Part shown: positions 1 to 8,252 of the stretch, piece after piece
Layout: each line of letters starts with the position of its first letter
Position numbering within the stretch: the stretch's first letter is position 1
NCBI RefSeq assembly: GCF_026342405.1
Contig: NZ_JAPEMU010000001.1
Span: 5,456,001-5,520,000, forward strand
Source: Kitasatospora sp. NBC_00240
Lineage (GTDB): Bacteria > Actinomycetota > Actinomycetes > Streptomycetales > Streptomycetaceae
Direction: 5' to 3'
Length of the DNA: 64,000 nucleotides
The notes under the pieces: generated by a model
What the model saw: only the letters and a program-made list of their open reading frames with translations
Databases searched by the model: none
What the model was told of the DNA's origin: nothing
Program-made: the position numbers and the translations under genes

Positions 1-543
1 GGACGGCGAGGCCGAGGCCGCCGGCGCCGCGGTCGGGCCGAAGCCCTTGTAGTAGCCGAAGTTCGCGTACACGGCGGCCTCGGCCTGGACCTGGCCGGCC
101 TGCTCGAAGGCGAAGGTGGTCGGCACGAACCCGCCGACCTGCAGGGTCGCCGAGGCGAGGCGGGCCGTGGGCTGGCCCGGGCCGCCGAGCAGCACCGCGT
201 CGCCGGGCTTGATGATCAGCTCCTTGAGGGGCGCGCCGCTCGGGTCGGTGAGGGTCGCGGTCCCGCCACCCTCGACGTTGATGGACTCCAGCTTCGCCGG
301 GGCTTCGCCGGTGTTGCTGATGTTGACCGTCACGTTGGCGGGCCCGGTGTGCTCGCCCGAGGTCTCGTCCCCGGTGACGACGACGATGTTGTTCAGCCTG
401 AGGTTGTCACCGAGGGTCACCGACGTGTTGTCCGGCTTGACCTCCAGCGTCTCCGCGGTGTTGCCGGCCGCACAGGCGGACAGCGAGGCGATGGCGATGG
501 CGGCGATGGCGGCGAGGCTGCCGCGTCGAAGGCTGCGGCTCAC
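1..543 (-). CDS. Secreted lipoprotein, copper-chaperone-like/DUF461 type (3' end outside window)
   Basis: A GTG start at 543 is preceded by an AAGGAG ribosome site about 10 nt upstream. The N-terminus has arginines, a hydrophobic stretch and a lipobox (LSAC, lipidated Cys24), so the product should be a membrane-anchored exported lipoprotein. The 181 codons in the window run in frame to position 1, so the C-terminus is missing. The mature part has a beta-sandwich-like pattern (TVNISNTGEAP, LIIKPGDAVLLGG) resembling small actinobacterial lipoproteins related to PCu(A)C/DUF461, but no Met/His copper motif is visible in this portion. It is divergent from carD. Export is well supported; the biochemical role is not known. 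Confidence 0.8.
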   Translation of the reverse strand, partial: MSRSLRRGSLAAIAAIAIASLSACAAGNTAETLEVKPDNTSVTLGDNLRLNNIVVVTGDETSGEHTGPANVTVNISNTGEAPAKLESINVEGGGTATLTDPSGAPLKELIIKPGDAVLLGGPGQPTARLASATLQVGGFVPTTFAFEQAGQVQAEAAVYANFGYYKGFGPTAAPAASASPS

Positions 544-1088
544 GGCGGCGGCTTCTCCTTGGTCACGTTTCGGATGGTCAGAGCTCAGGTTACCGACCGC
601 TGTTATCCGCTCCTCATGGGGTGGCCCCGTGTCGCGGGCCGAGTCGGCGGGGCCGCCCGTCGCGCGGCGGGCGGGGCGGCCGCCGGTGGGGGCGGGGCGC
701 GCCCGGCGGAGGTCCCGTCGACCTGCGGCAGCGCGGGCGTGGCGTGCACGCCCCCGGATGCCCCCGCGCGCCGCGCCGGAGGATTCGCCGCCCACGAACC
801 AGGCCCCGGCCTGCCGGGCCGTCATCGACCAAGATCGGATCACGATCGGGAAACGGCGGAATAAAGAGCGAAAACTCAAGATCCAATCATGGTTTCGCGA
901 GTGTTGCAGCAGGTTTCGCCCGGCGTCGGAACCGCCTCCGACCTGCGGGAAGCCTCCGTCGACGACCGGTCGCAGCACGTCATGGGGGTGCTTGTCAAGC
1001 CCCGAGACCGGCCCTGACCTGCGAAAACGCCCTTCGGGTGCGCCGAAAAGCGTGTTATTCTGGAAAGCCACGGAAGGGGTCCTGTCAC
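544..1088. other. Intergenic region between the lipoprotein gene and carD
   Basis: This 545-bp divergent promoter region contains no convincing gene. Positions about 855-905 are unusually AT-rich for this genome. A TATTCT hexamer at 1056-1061 lies 27 nt before the carD start and could be its -10 element; no clear -35 is visible. On the minus strand, TAACCT (592-587) is a weak -10 candidate for the lipoprotein gene. Confidence 0.5.
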
Positions 1089-1571
1089 ATGACGTTCAAG
1101 GTTGGCGACACGGTGGTCTACCCCCATCACGGGGCTGCGCTGATCGAGGCCATCGAAATTCGCCAGATCAAAGGTGTGGACAAGACCTACCTGGTGCTGA
1201 AGGTGCAGCAGGGTGACCTGACGCTGCGCGTGCCCGCCGAGAACGCAGAGTTCGTCGGTGTGCGCGATGTGGTCGGCCAGGAGGGTCTGGACCGGGTCTT
1301 CGAGGTGCTTCGCGCACCGTACACCGAAGAACCGACCAACTGGTCCCGCCGCTACAAGGCGAACCTCGAAAAGCTTGCTTCGGGCGACGTTATCAAGGTC
1401 GCCGAGGTTGTGCGCGACCTTTGGCGTCGCGAGCGCGAGCGCGGGCTGTCCGCGGGCGAGAAGCGGATGCTCGCCAAGGCGCGCCAGATTCTGGTCAGCG
1501 AGCTCGCGCTGGCCGAGAACACCAACGAGGACAAGGCGGAGACGCTGCTCGACGAGGTGCTGGCCTCGTAG
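1089..1571 (+). CDS. carD: CarD family RNA polymerase-binding transcription factor
   Basis: This 160-aa protein matches the usual length of actinobacterial CarD. It binds the RNA polymerase beta subunit and stabilises open promoter complexes. The N-terminal Tudor-like RNAP-interaction domain begins MTFKVGDTVVYPHHG (residues about 1-60). The C-terminal helical DNA-binding part contains the basic stretch VRDLWRRERERGLSAGEKRM. The ATG at 1089 follows a GGAAGGGG ribosome site. In mycobacteria CarD acts mainly at rRNA and other housekeeping promoters. Here it lies directly upstream of ispD-ispF, a common streptomycete arrangement. Confidence 0.95.
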   Translation: MTFKVGDTVVYPHHGAALIEAIEIRQIKGVDKTYLVLKVQQGDLTLRVPAENAEFVGVRDVVGQEGLDRVFEVLRAPYTEEPTNWSRRYKANLEKLASGDVIKVAEVVRDLWRRERERGLSAGEKRMLAKARQILVSELALAENTNEDKAETLLDEVLAS

Positions 1572-1720
1572 TTCCGCGCTCCACGTTCACAGCGCCCGAT
1601 GCCGGCGCGCCGCTCAGGGTGCACACGCTCCCTGATGTGGTGCAGTGGCACTTCGGGCGCTGAGGCGTGTCCGGAAGGGGTCGCGTCCGTCGTGCACGCC
1701 ATGGCCATACCCACTTCGCC

Positions 1721-1736
1721 GAAGGAGTGAAACCTG
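1721..1736 (+). promoter_or_regulatory. Ribosome site and probable CTG start of ispD
   Basis: GAAGGAG at 1721-1727 lies 6 nt before CTG at 1734. The frame has a stop (TGA, 1728-1730) just upstream, so the only start choices are this CTG or the GTG at 1764. The GTG is 36 nt from any ribosome site and would remove the first beta strand of the protein. A 9-codon ATG frame (1701-1730) ends on the ribosome site and could be a leader. Confidence 0.55.
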
Positions 1737-2486
1737 AACACGGCAGCAGCAGTCGCAGCAGCAGTGGTGCCCGCCGCCGGGCGCGGGGAGCGGCTGGGGC
1801 CGGGAGCCCCCAAAGCCCTGCGGGAACTCGGTGGTGTGCCGCTGCTGGTCCACGCCGTCCGGGCGCTGGCCCGTAGCCGGGCCGTCGGCCTGGTGGTGGT
1901 CGCGGCACCGCCCGAGGGGGTGGCCGAGGTGGTGACCCTGCTCGGCAGCCACGGCCTGGAGGGCAAGGACGTCCGGGTGGTGGCCGGTGGGGCGACCCGC
2001 CAGGAGTCGGTGCGGCTCGGGCTCGCGGCCATCCCGGCCGAGGTCGGGATCGTGCTGGTGCACGACGCCGCCCGCCCGCTCGTCCCGGTGGAGGTGGTGG
2101 ACGCGGTGGCGGCCGCCGTCCGGGCCGGGGCCGAGGCCGTGGTGCCCGCGGTGCCGCTGGCCGACACCGTCAAGCGGGTCGAGCCGCAGGCCGCCGGCGC
2201 GCCCGAGCCGGTGCTCGACACCCCCGACCGCTCCACGCTGCGCGCCGTGCAGACCCCGCAGGGCTTCCGCCGCGAGGTGCTGTCGCAGGTGCACGCCAAG
2301 GCGTTGGCCGAGGAGGCCGACGGCGGGCTGCCGCCGGTCACCGACGACGCGGGCCTGGTCGAGCGCTACGGCGGCCGGGTGGTCGTGGTGCCGGGCCACG
2401 AGGAGGCCTTCAAGGTGACCCGCCCGCTGGACCTCGTGCTCGCCGAGGCGGTACTCGCCCGACGGAGGGCCTCCGATGGCTTCTGA
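1734..2486 (+). CDS. ispD: 2-C-methyl-D-erythritol 4-phosphate cytidylyltransferase (IspD)
   Basis: IspD forms CDP-methylerythritol from CTP and MEP in the non-mevalonate isoprenoid pathway. The N-terminal nucleotide-binding loop VVPAAGRGERLG is followed by PKALRELGG; further family motifs are VLVHDAARPLV and the C-terminal KVTRPLDLVLAE. The enzyme is cytosolic, about 250 aa if translation starts at the CTG (1734), or 240 aa from GTG 1764. I prefer 1734 because of the GAAGGAG site and because the first beta strand is then intact. The stop overlaps the ispF start by 11 nt, so the two genes are translationally coupled. Confidence 0.93.
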   Translation: MNTAAAVAAAVVPAAGRGERLGPGAPKALRELGGVPLLVHAVRALARSRAVGLVVVAAPPEGVAEVVTLLGSHGLEGKDVRVVAGGATRQESVRLGLAAIPAEVGIVLVHDAARPLVPVEVVDAVAAAVRAGAEAVVPAVPLADTVKRVEPQAAGAPEPVLDTPDRSTLRAVQTPQGFRREVLSQVHAKALAEEADGGLPPVTDDAGLVERYGGRVVVVPGHEEAFKVTRPLDLVLAEAVLARRRASDGF

Positions 2487-3000
2487 GCCGCACACCGTCC
2501 AGCTCCCGCCGATCCCCCGGGTCGGCATCGGCACCGACGTGCACGCCTTCGAGGCGGGCCGGCCGCTGCGGGTGGCCGGCCTGGACTGGCCGGGCGCCGA
2601 GTTCGGCCTGGCCGGGCACTCCGACGCGGACGTCGCCGCGCATGCCGCCTGCGACGCGCTCTTCTCGGCCGCGGGCATCGGCGACCTGGGCGCGCATTTC
2701 GGCACCGACCGACCCGAGTGGTCCGGCGCGTCCGGGGTGAAGCTGCTGGGCGAGGCGGCCCGGCTGGTCCGGGAGGCCGGCTTCGAGATCGGGAACGTCT
2801 CGGTGCAGGTGATCGGCGTCCGCCCGAAGATCGGCAAGCGCCGCGCGGAGGCCCAGGAGGCGCTCTCGGCGGCGGTCGGCGCGCCGGTCTCGGTCTCCGG
2901 TACCACCACCGACGGCCTCGGCCTGACCGGCCGGGCGGAGGGGCTGGCGGCGATCGCCACCGCGCTGGTCTACCAGGTGCCCGGACACCCGTCGGAGTGA
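2476..3000 (+). CDS. ispF: 2-C-methyl-D-erythritol 2,4-cyclodiphosphate synthase (IspF)
   Basis: IspF converts CDP-ME 2-phosphate into MEcPP with release of CMP, two steps after IspD. The protein is 174 aa. Zinc-binding residues lie in GIGTDVHAF (Asp and His) and in the GHSDADV region followed by AAGIGDLGAHF. The C-terminal GTTTDGLGLTGRAEGLAA is the family signature of the nucleotide site. The start overlaps the end of ispD by 11 nt. Separate but coupled ispD and ispF are usual in streptomycetes, whereas some other bacteria have a fusion. Confidence 0.97.
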   Translation: MASEPHTVQLPPIPRVGIGTDVHAFEAGRPLRVAGLDWPGAEFGLAGHSDADVAAHAACDALFSAAGIGDLGAHFGTDRPEWSGASGVKLLGEAARLVREAGFEIGNVSVQVIGVRPKIGKRRAEAQEALSAAVGAPVSVSGTTTDGLGLTGRAEGLAAIATALVYQVPGHPSE

Positions 3001-3147
3001 ATCTCCCCGCGGGGTGAACCGTCCGGGAATGAGGGATCGGTGAGGTGTGTTCAGCGCTGATGACCAAGGCGGAGGTCGACGCACCGGCACACCCGGCCGG
3101 TGTCGCCGACCTTCGGCCCGACCGTCGGGTGAACGAGAAGAGGCTCC

Positions 3148-3543
3148 ATGGCAGCGCAACTCTCCGACCGCGCGAAGGCAGTGATCGACGGCAAGGCGTT
3201 CGCCGTGATCGCCACGGTGCAGCCGGACGGCAGCCCGCAGGCGTCCGTGGTCTGGATCAAGCGGGACGGCGACGACCTGCTGTTCTCCACGGTCGAAGGC
3301 CGCCGCAAGCATCTGAACCTGCTGAAGGACCCGCGGATCTCCCTGGTGATCTACCCGACCGACGACCCGTACTCCTACGTGGAGGTCCGTGGTGAGGTCA
3401 CCTTCAGCCACGAGGGCGGCCGGGAGCTGATCGACGAGCTCGAGCTCAAGTACCGCGGCAAGGAGACGTACGCGTACGACACCCCCGACGCCGTGCGCGT
3501 CGTGGTCCGGCTGACGCCCCGCAAGGTGGTCGGGAACCTCTGA
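3148..3543 (+). CDS. PPOX-class (FDOR-B-like) F420- or flavin-dependent oxidoreductase
   Basis: This 131-aa protein has the split beta-barrel fold of pyridoxamine-5'-phosphate-oxidase-like proteins. Visible family features are FAVIATVQPDGSPQASVVWI near the N-terminus, LLFSTVEGRRKHLNLLKDPRISLVIY in the middle (two motifs), and VRVVVRLTPRKVVG at the end. Such proteins commonly bind F420 in Actinobacteria and reduce small molecules; the substrate cannot be read from sequence. GAAGAGG lies before the ATG. It is a single gene between ispF and cysS on the same strand. Confidence 0.85.
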   Translation: MAAQLSDRAKAVIDGKAFAVIATVQPDGSPQASVVWIKRDGDDLLFSTVEGRRKHLNLLKDPRISLVIYPTDDPYSYVEVRGEVTFSHEGGRELIDELELKYRGKETYAYDTPDAVRVVVRLTPRKVVGNL

Positions 3544-3637
3544 CCGGAGGGCCGCCCTCCGACTGGCCACATGTGCGTAACGACCCCGCGGCAGCATTGA
3601 CATTCAAGAATGTCGCGGGGCACCCCCCTGTGCCCAC

Positions 3638-3650
3638 TACGCTTGACGCT
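3638..3650 (+). promoter_or_regulatory. -10 element of a leaderless cysS promoter
   Basis: TACGCT at 3638-3643 is followed by exactly 7 nt and then the GTG of cysS, so transcription should begin at or next to the start codon. No ribosome site precedes the GTG. The same TANNNT-N7-start arrangement recurs at four other genes in the window. Confidence 0.6.
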
Positions 3651-5045
3651 GTGAGTATTCGCCTGTACGACACCGACGCCCGCCAGGTACGCGACTTCGT
3701 CCCGCTTGTACCGGGTTGTGTCTCGATCTACCTGTGTGGCGCCACCGTCCAGGCGCCCCCGCACATCGGGCACATCCGGTCCGGCCTGAACTTCGACATC
3801 ATGCAGCGCTGGTTCGCCTACCGCGGCTACCAGGTCACGTTCGCCCGCAACGTCACCGACATCGACGACAAGGTGATCGTCAAGGAGCGCGAGCTCGGCA
3901 CGCCGTGGTGGCAGATCGCGTATGCCAACGAGCGTGCCTTCAACGACGGCTACTCGGTGCTCGGCTGCCTGCCGCCCACCGTGGAGCCGCGGGCCACCGG
4001 GCACATCCCCGAGATGATCGAGATGATGCAGGTCCTGATCGCCAAGGGCCACGCCTACGAGGCGGAGGGCAACGTCTACTTCGACGTCAAGTCCTTCCCC
4101 GGCTACCTCTCGCTCTCCAACCAGAAGCTGGAGAACCTCCGCCAGCCCGAGGGCGAGGGCGAGACCGGCAAGCGGGACAAGCGCGACTTCGCGATGTGGA
4201 AGACCGCCAAGCCGGGCGAGCCGAGCTGGAGCACCCCGTGGGGCAACGGCCGTCCCGGCTGGCACCTGGAGTGCTCCGCGATGGCGCACAAGTACCTGGG
4301 CAGCGCCTTCGACATCCACGGCGGCGGGCTCGACCTGATCTTCCCGCACCACGAGAACGAGATCGCCCAGTCGAAGGCCTACGGCGACGACTTCGCGAAC
4401 TTCTGGGTGCACAACGCCTGGGTCACCATGAGCGGCGAGAAGATGAGCAAGTCGCTGGGCAACTCGGTGCTGGTCTCCGAGATGGTCCAGCGCTGGCGTC
4501 CGATCGTGCTCCGCTACTACCTGGGCGCCCCGCACTACCGGTCGATGATCGAGTACAGCGAGGAGTCGCTGCGCGAGGCCGAGGCCGGCTTCGGCCGGAT
4601 CGAGGGCTTCGTCCAGCGTGTGGTGGAGCGCTGCGGCGTGGTCGATGCGGCCCCCGAGGTGCCGCCCGCCTTCGCCGAGGCGATGGACGACGACCTGGGC
4701 GTCCCGCAGGCGCTGGCCATCGTGCACACCGCCGTCCGGCAGGGGAACAGCGCGCTGACGGCGGACGACAAGGAGAGCGCGGTAGCACGTTTGGCCGAGG
4801 TCCGTGCGATGCTCGGTGTTCTGGGCCTCGACCCGTTGGACCCGCAGTGGACCGGCGCGGACCGCGGCGAGGACCTCCACGGTGTGGTCGACTCGCTCGT
4901 CCGGCTGGTCCTGGACCAGCGGCAGGCGGCCCGGGGCCGTAAGGACTTCGCCACCGCGGACGCCATCCGTGACCAGCTCGGCCTCGCCGGACTGGCGATC
5001 GAGGACACCCCGTCCGGCCCGCGCTGGACGATCAACAACCAGTAA
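3651..5045 (+). CDS. cysS: Cysteinyl-tRNA synthetase
   Basis: Class I aminoacyl-tRNA synthetase charging tRNA-Cys, 464 aa. The HIGH motif is in PPHIGHIRSG (residues about 36-45), preceded by the zinc ligand Cys in IYLCGATVQ. The zinc-binding WHLECSAM segment, HGGGLDLIFPHHENE and the KMSKS motif (GEKMSKSLGNS) are all present, which separates it from the mycothiol ligase MshC. The C-terminal DALR-like helical region ends ATADAIRDQLGLAGLAIEDT. GTG 3651 is chosen because the family begins with (M)SIRLYDT and because a -10 element lies 7 nt upstream; the frame also stays open upstream to 3573. Confidence 0.96.
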   Translation: MSIRLYDTDARQVRDFVPLVPGCVSIYLCGATVQAPPHIGHIRSGLNFDIMQRWFAYRGYQVTFARNVTDIDDKVIVKERELGTPWWQIAYANERAFNDGYSVLGCLPPTVEPRATGHIPEMIEMMQVLIAKGHAYEAEGNVYFDVKSFPGYLSLSNQKLENLRQPEGEGETGKRDKRDFAMWKTAKPGEPSWSTPWGNGRPGWHLECSAMAHKYLGSAFDIHGGGLDLIFPHHENEIAQSKAYGDDFANFWVHNAWVTMSGEKMSKSLGNSVLVSEMVQRWRPIVLRYYLGAPHYRSMIEYSEESLREAEAGFGRIEGFVQRVVERCGVVDAAPEVPPAFAEAMDDDLGVPQALAIVHTAVRQGNSALTADDKESAVARLAEVRAMLGVLGLDPLDPQWTGADRGEDLHGVVDSLVRLVLDQRQAARGRKDFATADAIRDQLGLAGLAIEDTPSGPRWTINNQ

Positions 5046-5069
5046 CCCCTCGCGCTGAAGGGGTGAGGG

Positions 5070-5096
5070 TGGGCCGTACCGGATCGGTGCGGCCCA
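5070..5096 (+). terminator. Hairpin after cysS
   Basis: An 11-bp stem (5070-5080 with 5086-5096, one G-T pair) with a 5-nt loop lies 25 nt after the cysS stop. No U-run follows, as is common for streptomycete terminators. Confidence 0.5.
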
Positions 5097-5166
5097 TCCA
5101 CATGACGCAGAGCAGGTCGCGGACGGAGTCGCCGTCGGGCGTGCGAGACAGACAGGAATGACAGCC

Positions 5167-6162
5167 ATGGCCGGCAACAGTGCACGCAGGAACCGCCGCA
5201 ACCCCGGATCCAAGAAGGGCGCGAGTGTCGGGACCGGCGGCCACAGCCGGAAGGCGCTGCAGGGCAAGGGCCCGACGCCGCCCGCCTCCGCCCGCAAGGG
5301 TCACGTCAAGCAGCGCCAGGCCAACGCGGCCGTCAAGCGCGAGATGGACGCCAAGTCGCGGGCCGGCATGCGCCGCAGCGGCGGCGGCGGTCGCGGCGGC
5401 CGCGGCGGCGCCGGTGCCGCCGAGCTGGTGGTGGGCCGCAACTCCGTGGTCGAGGCGCTGCAGGGCGGGGTGCCCGCCACGGCGCTCTACGTGATGCAGT
5501 TCATCGACACCGACGACCGCGTGCGCGAGGCCTTCCAGGCCGCGAACGACCGCGGCATCCCGCTGATGGAGGCCCCGCGCCCGCAGCTGGACCAGATGAC
5601 CGGCGGCCTGAACCACCAGGGCCTGGTGCTCCAGGTCCCGCCGTACGAGTACGCGCACCCCGAGGACCTGCTGGGCGTCGCCGCCGACCTCGCGCAGGAC
5701 GCGCTGATCATGGCGCTGGACGGCGTGACCGACTCCCGCAACCTGGGCGCCGTGGTCCGCTCCGCCGCCGCCTTCGGCGCGCACGGCGTGGTCATCCCCG
5801 AGCGCCGGGCGGCCGGTATGACGGCGGGTGCCTGGAAGACCTCCTCGGGTGCGGCGGCGCGCCTGCAGGTGGCGCGCGCCACCAACCTCACCCGCGCGCT
5901 GGAGGCGTACCAGAAGGCCGGCTGTCTGGTGGTCGGCCTGGCCGCCGACGGCGAGGCCGAGGTCGGCGAGCTGGAGGCGCTGACCGGCCCGGTCGTGATC
6001 GTCGCGGGCAGCGAGGGCAAGGGCCTGTCCCGGCTGGTCTCGGAGACCTGCGACATCCGGGTGCGGATCCCGATGCCGGGTGCCACCGAGTCGCTGAACG
6101 CCGGTGTCGCGGCGGGCATCGTCCTGTACGAGGCCGCCCGGCTGCGTGCCAGGACCTCCTGA
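5167..6162 (+). CDS. rlmB: 23S rRNA 2'-O-methyltransferase, TrmH/SpoU family (RlmB-like)
   Basis: SPOUT-fold methyltransferase of 331 aa. A basic, glycine-rich N-terminal extension (about residues 1-85) precedes a substrate-binding domain beginning ELVVGRNSVVEAL. The catalytic SPOUT domain follows, with SRNLGAVVRSAAAFGAHGVV, VAGSEGKGLSRLV and IPMPGATESLNAGVAAGI. These are the three SpoU motifs that form the trefoil-knot SAM site. ATG 5167 is chosen over 5158 because the AGGA site (5154-5157) touches the first ATG but lies 9 nt from the second. It follows cysS as in other streptomycetes, and a strong terminator ends the transcript. Confidence 0.92.
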   Translation: MAGNSARRNRRNPGSKKGASVGTGGHSRKALQGKGPTPPASARKGHVKQRQANAAVKREMDAKSRAGMRRSGGGGRGGRGGAGAAELVVGRNSVVEALQGGVPATALYVMQFIDTDDRVREAFQAANDRGIPLMEAPRPQLDQMTGGLNHQGLVLQVPPYEYAHPEDLLGVAADLAQDALIMALDGVTDSRNLGAVVRSAAAFGAHGVVIPERRAAGMTAGAWKTSSGAAARLQVARATNLTRALEAYQKAGCLVVGLAADGEAEVGELEALTGPVVIVAGSEGKGLSRLVSETCDIRVRIPMPGATESLNAGVAAGIVLYEAARLRARTS

Positions 6163-6180
6163 CCTGCACGGTTTTGGGTG

Positions 6181-6216
6181 AAAGCGATCGGGCCTGACCG
6201 GGCCCGATCGCTTTTC
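6181..6216 (+). terminator. Intrinsic terminator after rlmB
   Basis: A perfect 14-bp stem (6181-6194 with 6201-6214) with a 6-nt loop; the stem ends in TTTT at 6212-6215. It lies 18 nt after the rlmB stop. Confidence 0.85.
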
Positions 6217-6292
6217 TCATGATCACTTCAAGTGGCCGCCAAGAATCCACCCGGGAGAGTGTCCTAACCGCCCGTCACCCGGTTAGACGGGT

Positions 6293-7945
6293 GTGGACAC
6301 CAGAACACCTCGGTTCCCCGGGCAGGGCGGCACGGCGGGGATAGATTCCGGCCCCGGTCTCAACACGGTCAAGGTGCCGTCCGACCCCGCCCGGCTGAGC
6401 AGCACCCAGGCGAGCTTCCGGCTCAGACTAGGCGCCCCCGTGGCGCCGCTGATCGACGCGCCCAGCGACCTGCTGGCCTACGGCGCGGCCTTCGGCGACC
6501 CGTACGCCTCCCAGGGCTTCATCCGGCGCCCGATGGTCACCCCGCAGGTGGTGGTCGACACGGCCGAGGTCCCGCTGCTCGCGGGTGCGGCCGTCGGCGC
6601 GCCCCGCCGCAAGGGCCGGGTCACCGCCGTCACCTGGACCGGCCAGGCCGCCCCCGGCGACATGGCCGCCACCAGGCTGCTGGAGGCCGTCCGCCTCAGC
6701 ACCGTGCCCGCCCCCGCCGGCGCGCGCGGCCAGGGCGCCCGGGCGGACGACGACACCCGGCTGATCCCGCCCTACGGCGGATCCTCGACCGTGCCGCGCC
6801 AGCCGGGCTCGCCGTCCGGCCCCGGCTCCGGCAACGGACCCGCGCCCAGGCCCTGGGCACCGGCCGGCGAACTGCCGGAGGTCTCCGCCACCGCGGCGGG
6901 CGACTCCAGGCACGCCTGGTACCCGGGCCGCCGTGTCGACCTCGGCCTCGTGCTGCTCCCGCTGCGGGTGCTGCTCGGCTCGCTCTCCGTCTACGCGGGC
7001 TTCAGCAAGCTCTGCAACCCGGTGTACTTCGACGGCGGCGACCGCGGCTCGATGATGCGCTGGCTCGCCTCGCTGCACCCCTGGCGGGTGGCCGAGCCGC
7101 TGCTGGCCTTCGCGATGGCCCACCCGGTGGGGGCCGGGCTCGGCGTGGCCTTCACCGAGATCGTGGTCGGCGTACTCTCCATCCTCGGCCTCTGGCAGCG
7201 GTTCGCGGCCGGCGCCGCGATGGTGCTCTCCGCCGCGCTGCTGTTCACGGTGAGCTGGCGGTCGGTGCCGGTCTACGACACCCCCGACCTGATCTTCCTG
7301 GCTGCCTGGAGCCCGCTGCTGATCGCCGGCGCGCCGTTCGGCTCGCTGGACGGGCGGCTCGCCCTGGAGGCCTGGCGGCGGTACGGCGCCGGCGCGCCCG
7401 GCGCCCTGCGCCGGCGGGTCCTGCGGCGCGGCGCGGTGGTCACCTCCCTGGTGGTCGGGCTGACGCTGCTGCTCGGCTCGATGCTCGGCGCCGCCGTGCG
7501 CACCGGCGGCCGCCCGGCCCCCGGCCCGGCCGCGCCCGGCAGCGACTACGGCACCCCGCTGTGGCCCGGCACCGCCTCGACGGCGCCCAGCCCGGCGGCG
7601 ACGCCGACCGGCAAGCCCTCGCCCACCGTCTCGCACCCGCCCACCCCGACCGCGACGCCCTCGGCCTCCGCCCCCGCCTCGCCGAAGGCGAGCCCGAGCG
7701 CCAAGCCCCGGTCGGGCAAGACCGACGCGGCCCCCTCGGCCGGGACGCCGAACGCCCCCGCCGCCGGCACCACGTCCAGCGGCCGTACCGCCGCCCCCGG
7801 CGGCACGGCGCCCAGGCCGAGCCAGAGCAGCGCCGGGTCCGGCCTGCTCGGCGGCGTACTGGGCAGCGCGCCGCTGGCCGAGCTGCCGACCCTCGGGGCC
7901 CAGCAGGGCGGCCGGGCGCACCCCGGCACGGTGGTCTCCACCTGA
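6293..7945 (+). CDS. DoxX family membrane protein with long N- and C-terminal extensions
   Basis: This 550-aa protein has a DoxX-like four-helix membrane domain at about residues 220-400 (VDLGLVLLPLRVLLGSLSVY, then LAFAMAHPVGAGLGVAFTEI and AAMVLSAALLFTVSW). The first 215 residues are hydrophilic and cytosolic in character. A fifth helix (VVTSLVVGLTLLLGSMLGAA, about 382-401) precedes a Pro/Ser/Thr/Ala-rich tail of about 140 residues that is probably extracytoplasmic. DoxX relatives take part in thiol and redox handling at the membrane, but the exact role here is not known. GTG 6293 has no ribosome site; TAGACG lies 3 nt upstream, so the transcript may be nearly leaderless. Confidence 0.8.
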   Translation: MDTRTPRFPGQGGTAGIDSGPGLNTVKVPSDPARLSSTQASFRLRLGAPVAPLIDAPSDLLAYGAAFGDPYASQGFIRRPMVTPQVVVDTAEVPLLAGAAVGAPRRKGRVTAVTWTGQAAPGDMAATRLLEAVRLSTVPAPAGARGQGARADDDTRLIPPYGGSSTVPRQPGSPSGPGSGNGPAPRPWAPAGELPEVSATAAGDSRHAWYPGRRVDLGLVLLPLRVLLGSLSVYAGFSKLCNPVYFDGGDRGSMMRWLASLHPWRVAEPLLAFAMAHPVGAGLGVAFTEIVVGVLSILGLWQRFAAGAAMVLSAALLFTVSWRSVPVYDTPDLIFLAAWSPLLIAGAPFGSLDGRLALEAWRRYGAGAPGALRRRVLRRGAVVTSLVVGLTLLLGSMLGAAVRTGGRPAPGPAAPGSDYGTPLWPGTASTAPSPAATPTGKPSPTVSHPPTPTATPSASAPASPKASPSAKPRSGKTDAAPSAGTPNAPAAGTTSSGRTAAPGGTAPRPSQSSAGSGLLGGVLGSAPLAELPTLGAQQGGRAHPGTVVST

Positions 7946-7953
7946 TCCGACGC

Positions 7954-8044
7954 CCGCCCCGAGGATGCACACCACCCTCGGGGCGGCGGGCAAGCAAACG
8001 AGCCGGCCGGGACACTCCGTGGGGAGTGTCCCGGCCGGCTCGTT
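7954..8044. terminator. Double hairpin between convergent genes
   Basis: The 307-bp gap 7946-8252 holds two strong hairpins: an 11-bp stem (7954-7964 with 7976-7986) and a perfect 22-bp stem (7997-8018 with 8023-8044) with a 4-nt loop. Both lie between the DoxX gene and the convergent nucleotidyltransferase gene and can act on both strands. Nothing else is seen in the gap. Confidence 0.75.
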
Positions 8045-8252
8045 CCGCCCCGGGGGCGCACACGGCCGCACAGAGCCGTACACGGCCCGCAGCAGGCCGT
8101 CCGAGGCCACCTTCGGCGTCCGGGGGCGCGTCGGGTCGTCCGGGCCCGCTCGGGGACTGTGGCGGCCGTACGGGGGCGACGGCCGGGGTGCTCGCCGCGA
8201 CGCGGGTCCGCAGGGCTGCTGGCCGCCGGGGCCGTCCGGGCCGGCCGCGGTG

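Noticed and set aside
3597..3643. TTGACA at 3597-3602 as the -35 of the cysS promoter
   Set aside because: The distance to TACGCT is 35 nt, far beyond the usual 16-19.
3651..5045. Mycothiol ligase MshC instead of CysS
   Set aside because: The length, the C-terminal tRNA-binding region and the full set of CysS motifs favour cysteinyl-tRNA synthetase.
6428..8110. A 560-codon minus-strand open frame
   Set aside because: It overlaps the DoxX gene on the other strand, runs through its terminators and has Arg/Gly-rich composition.
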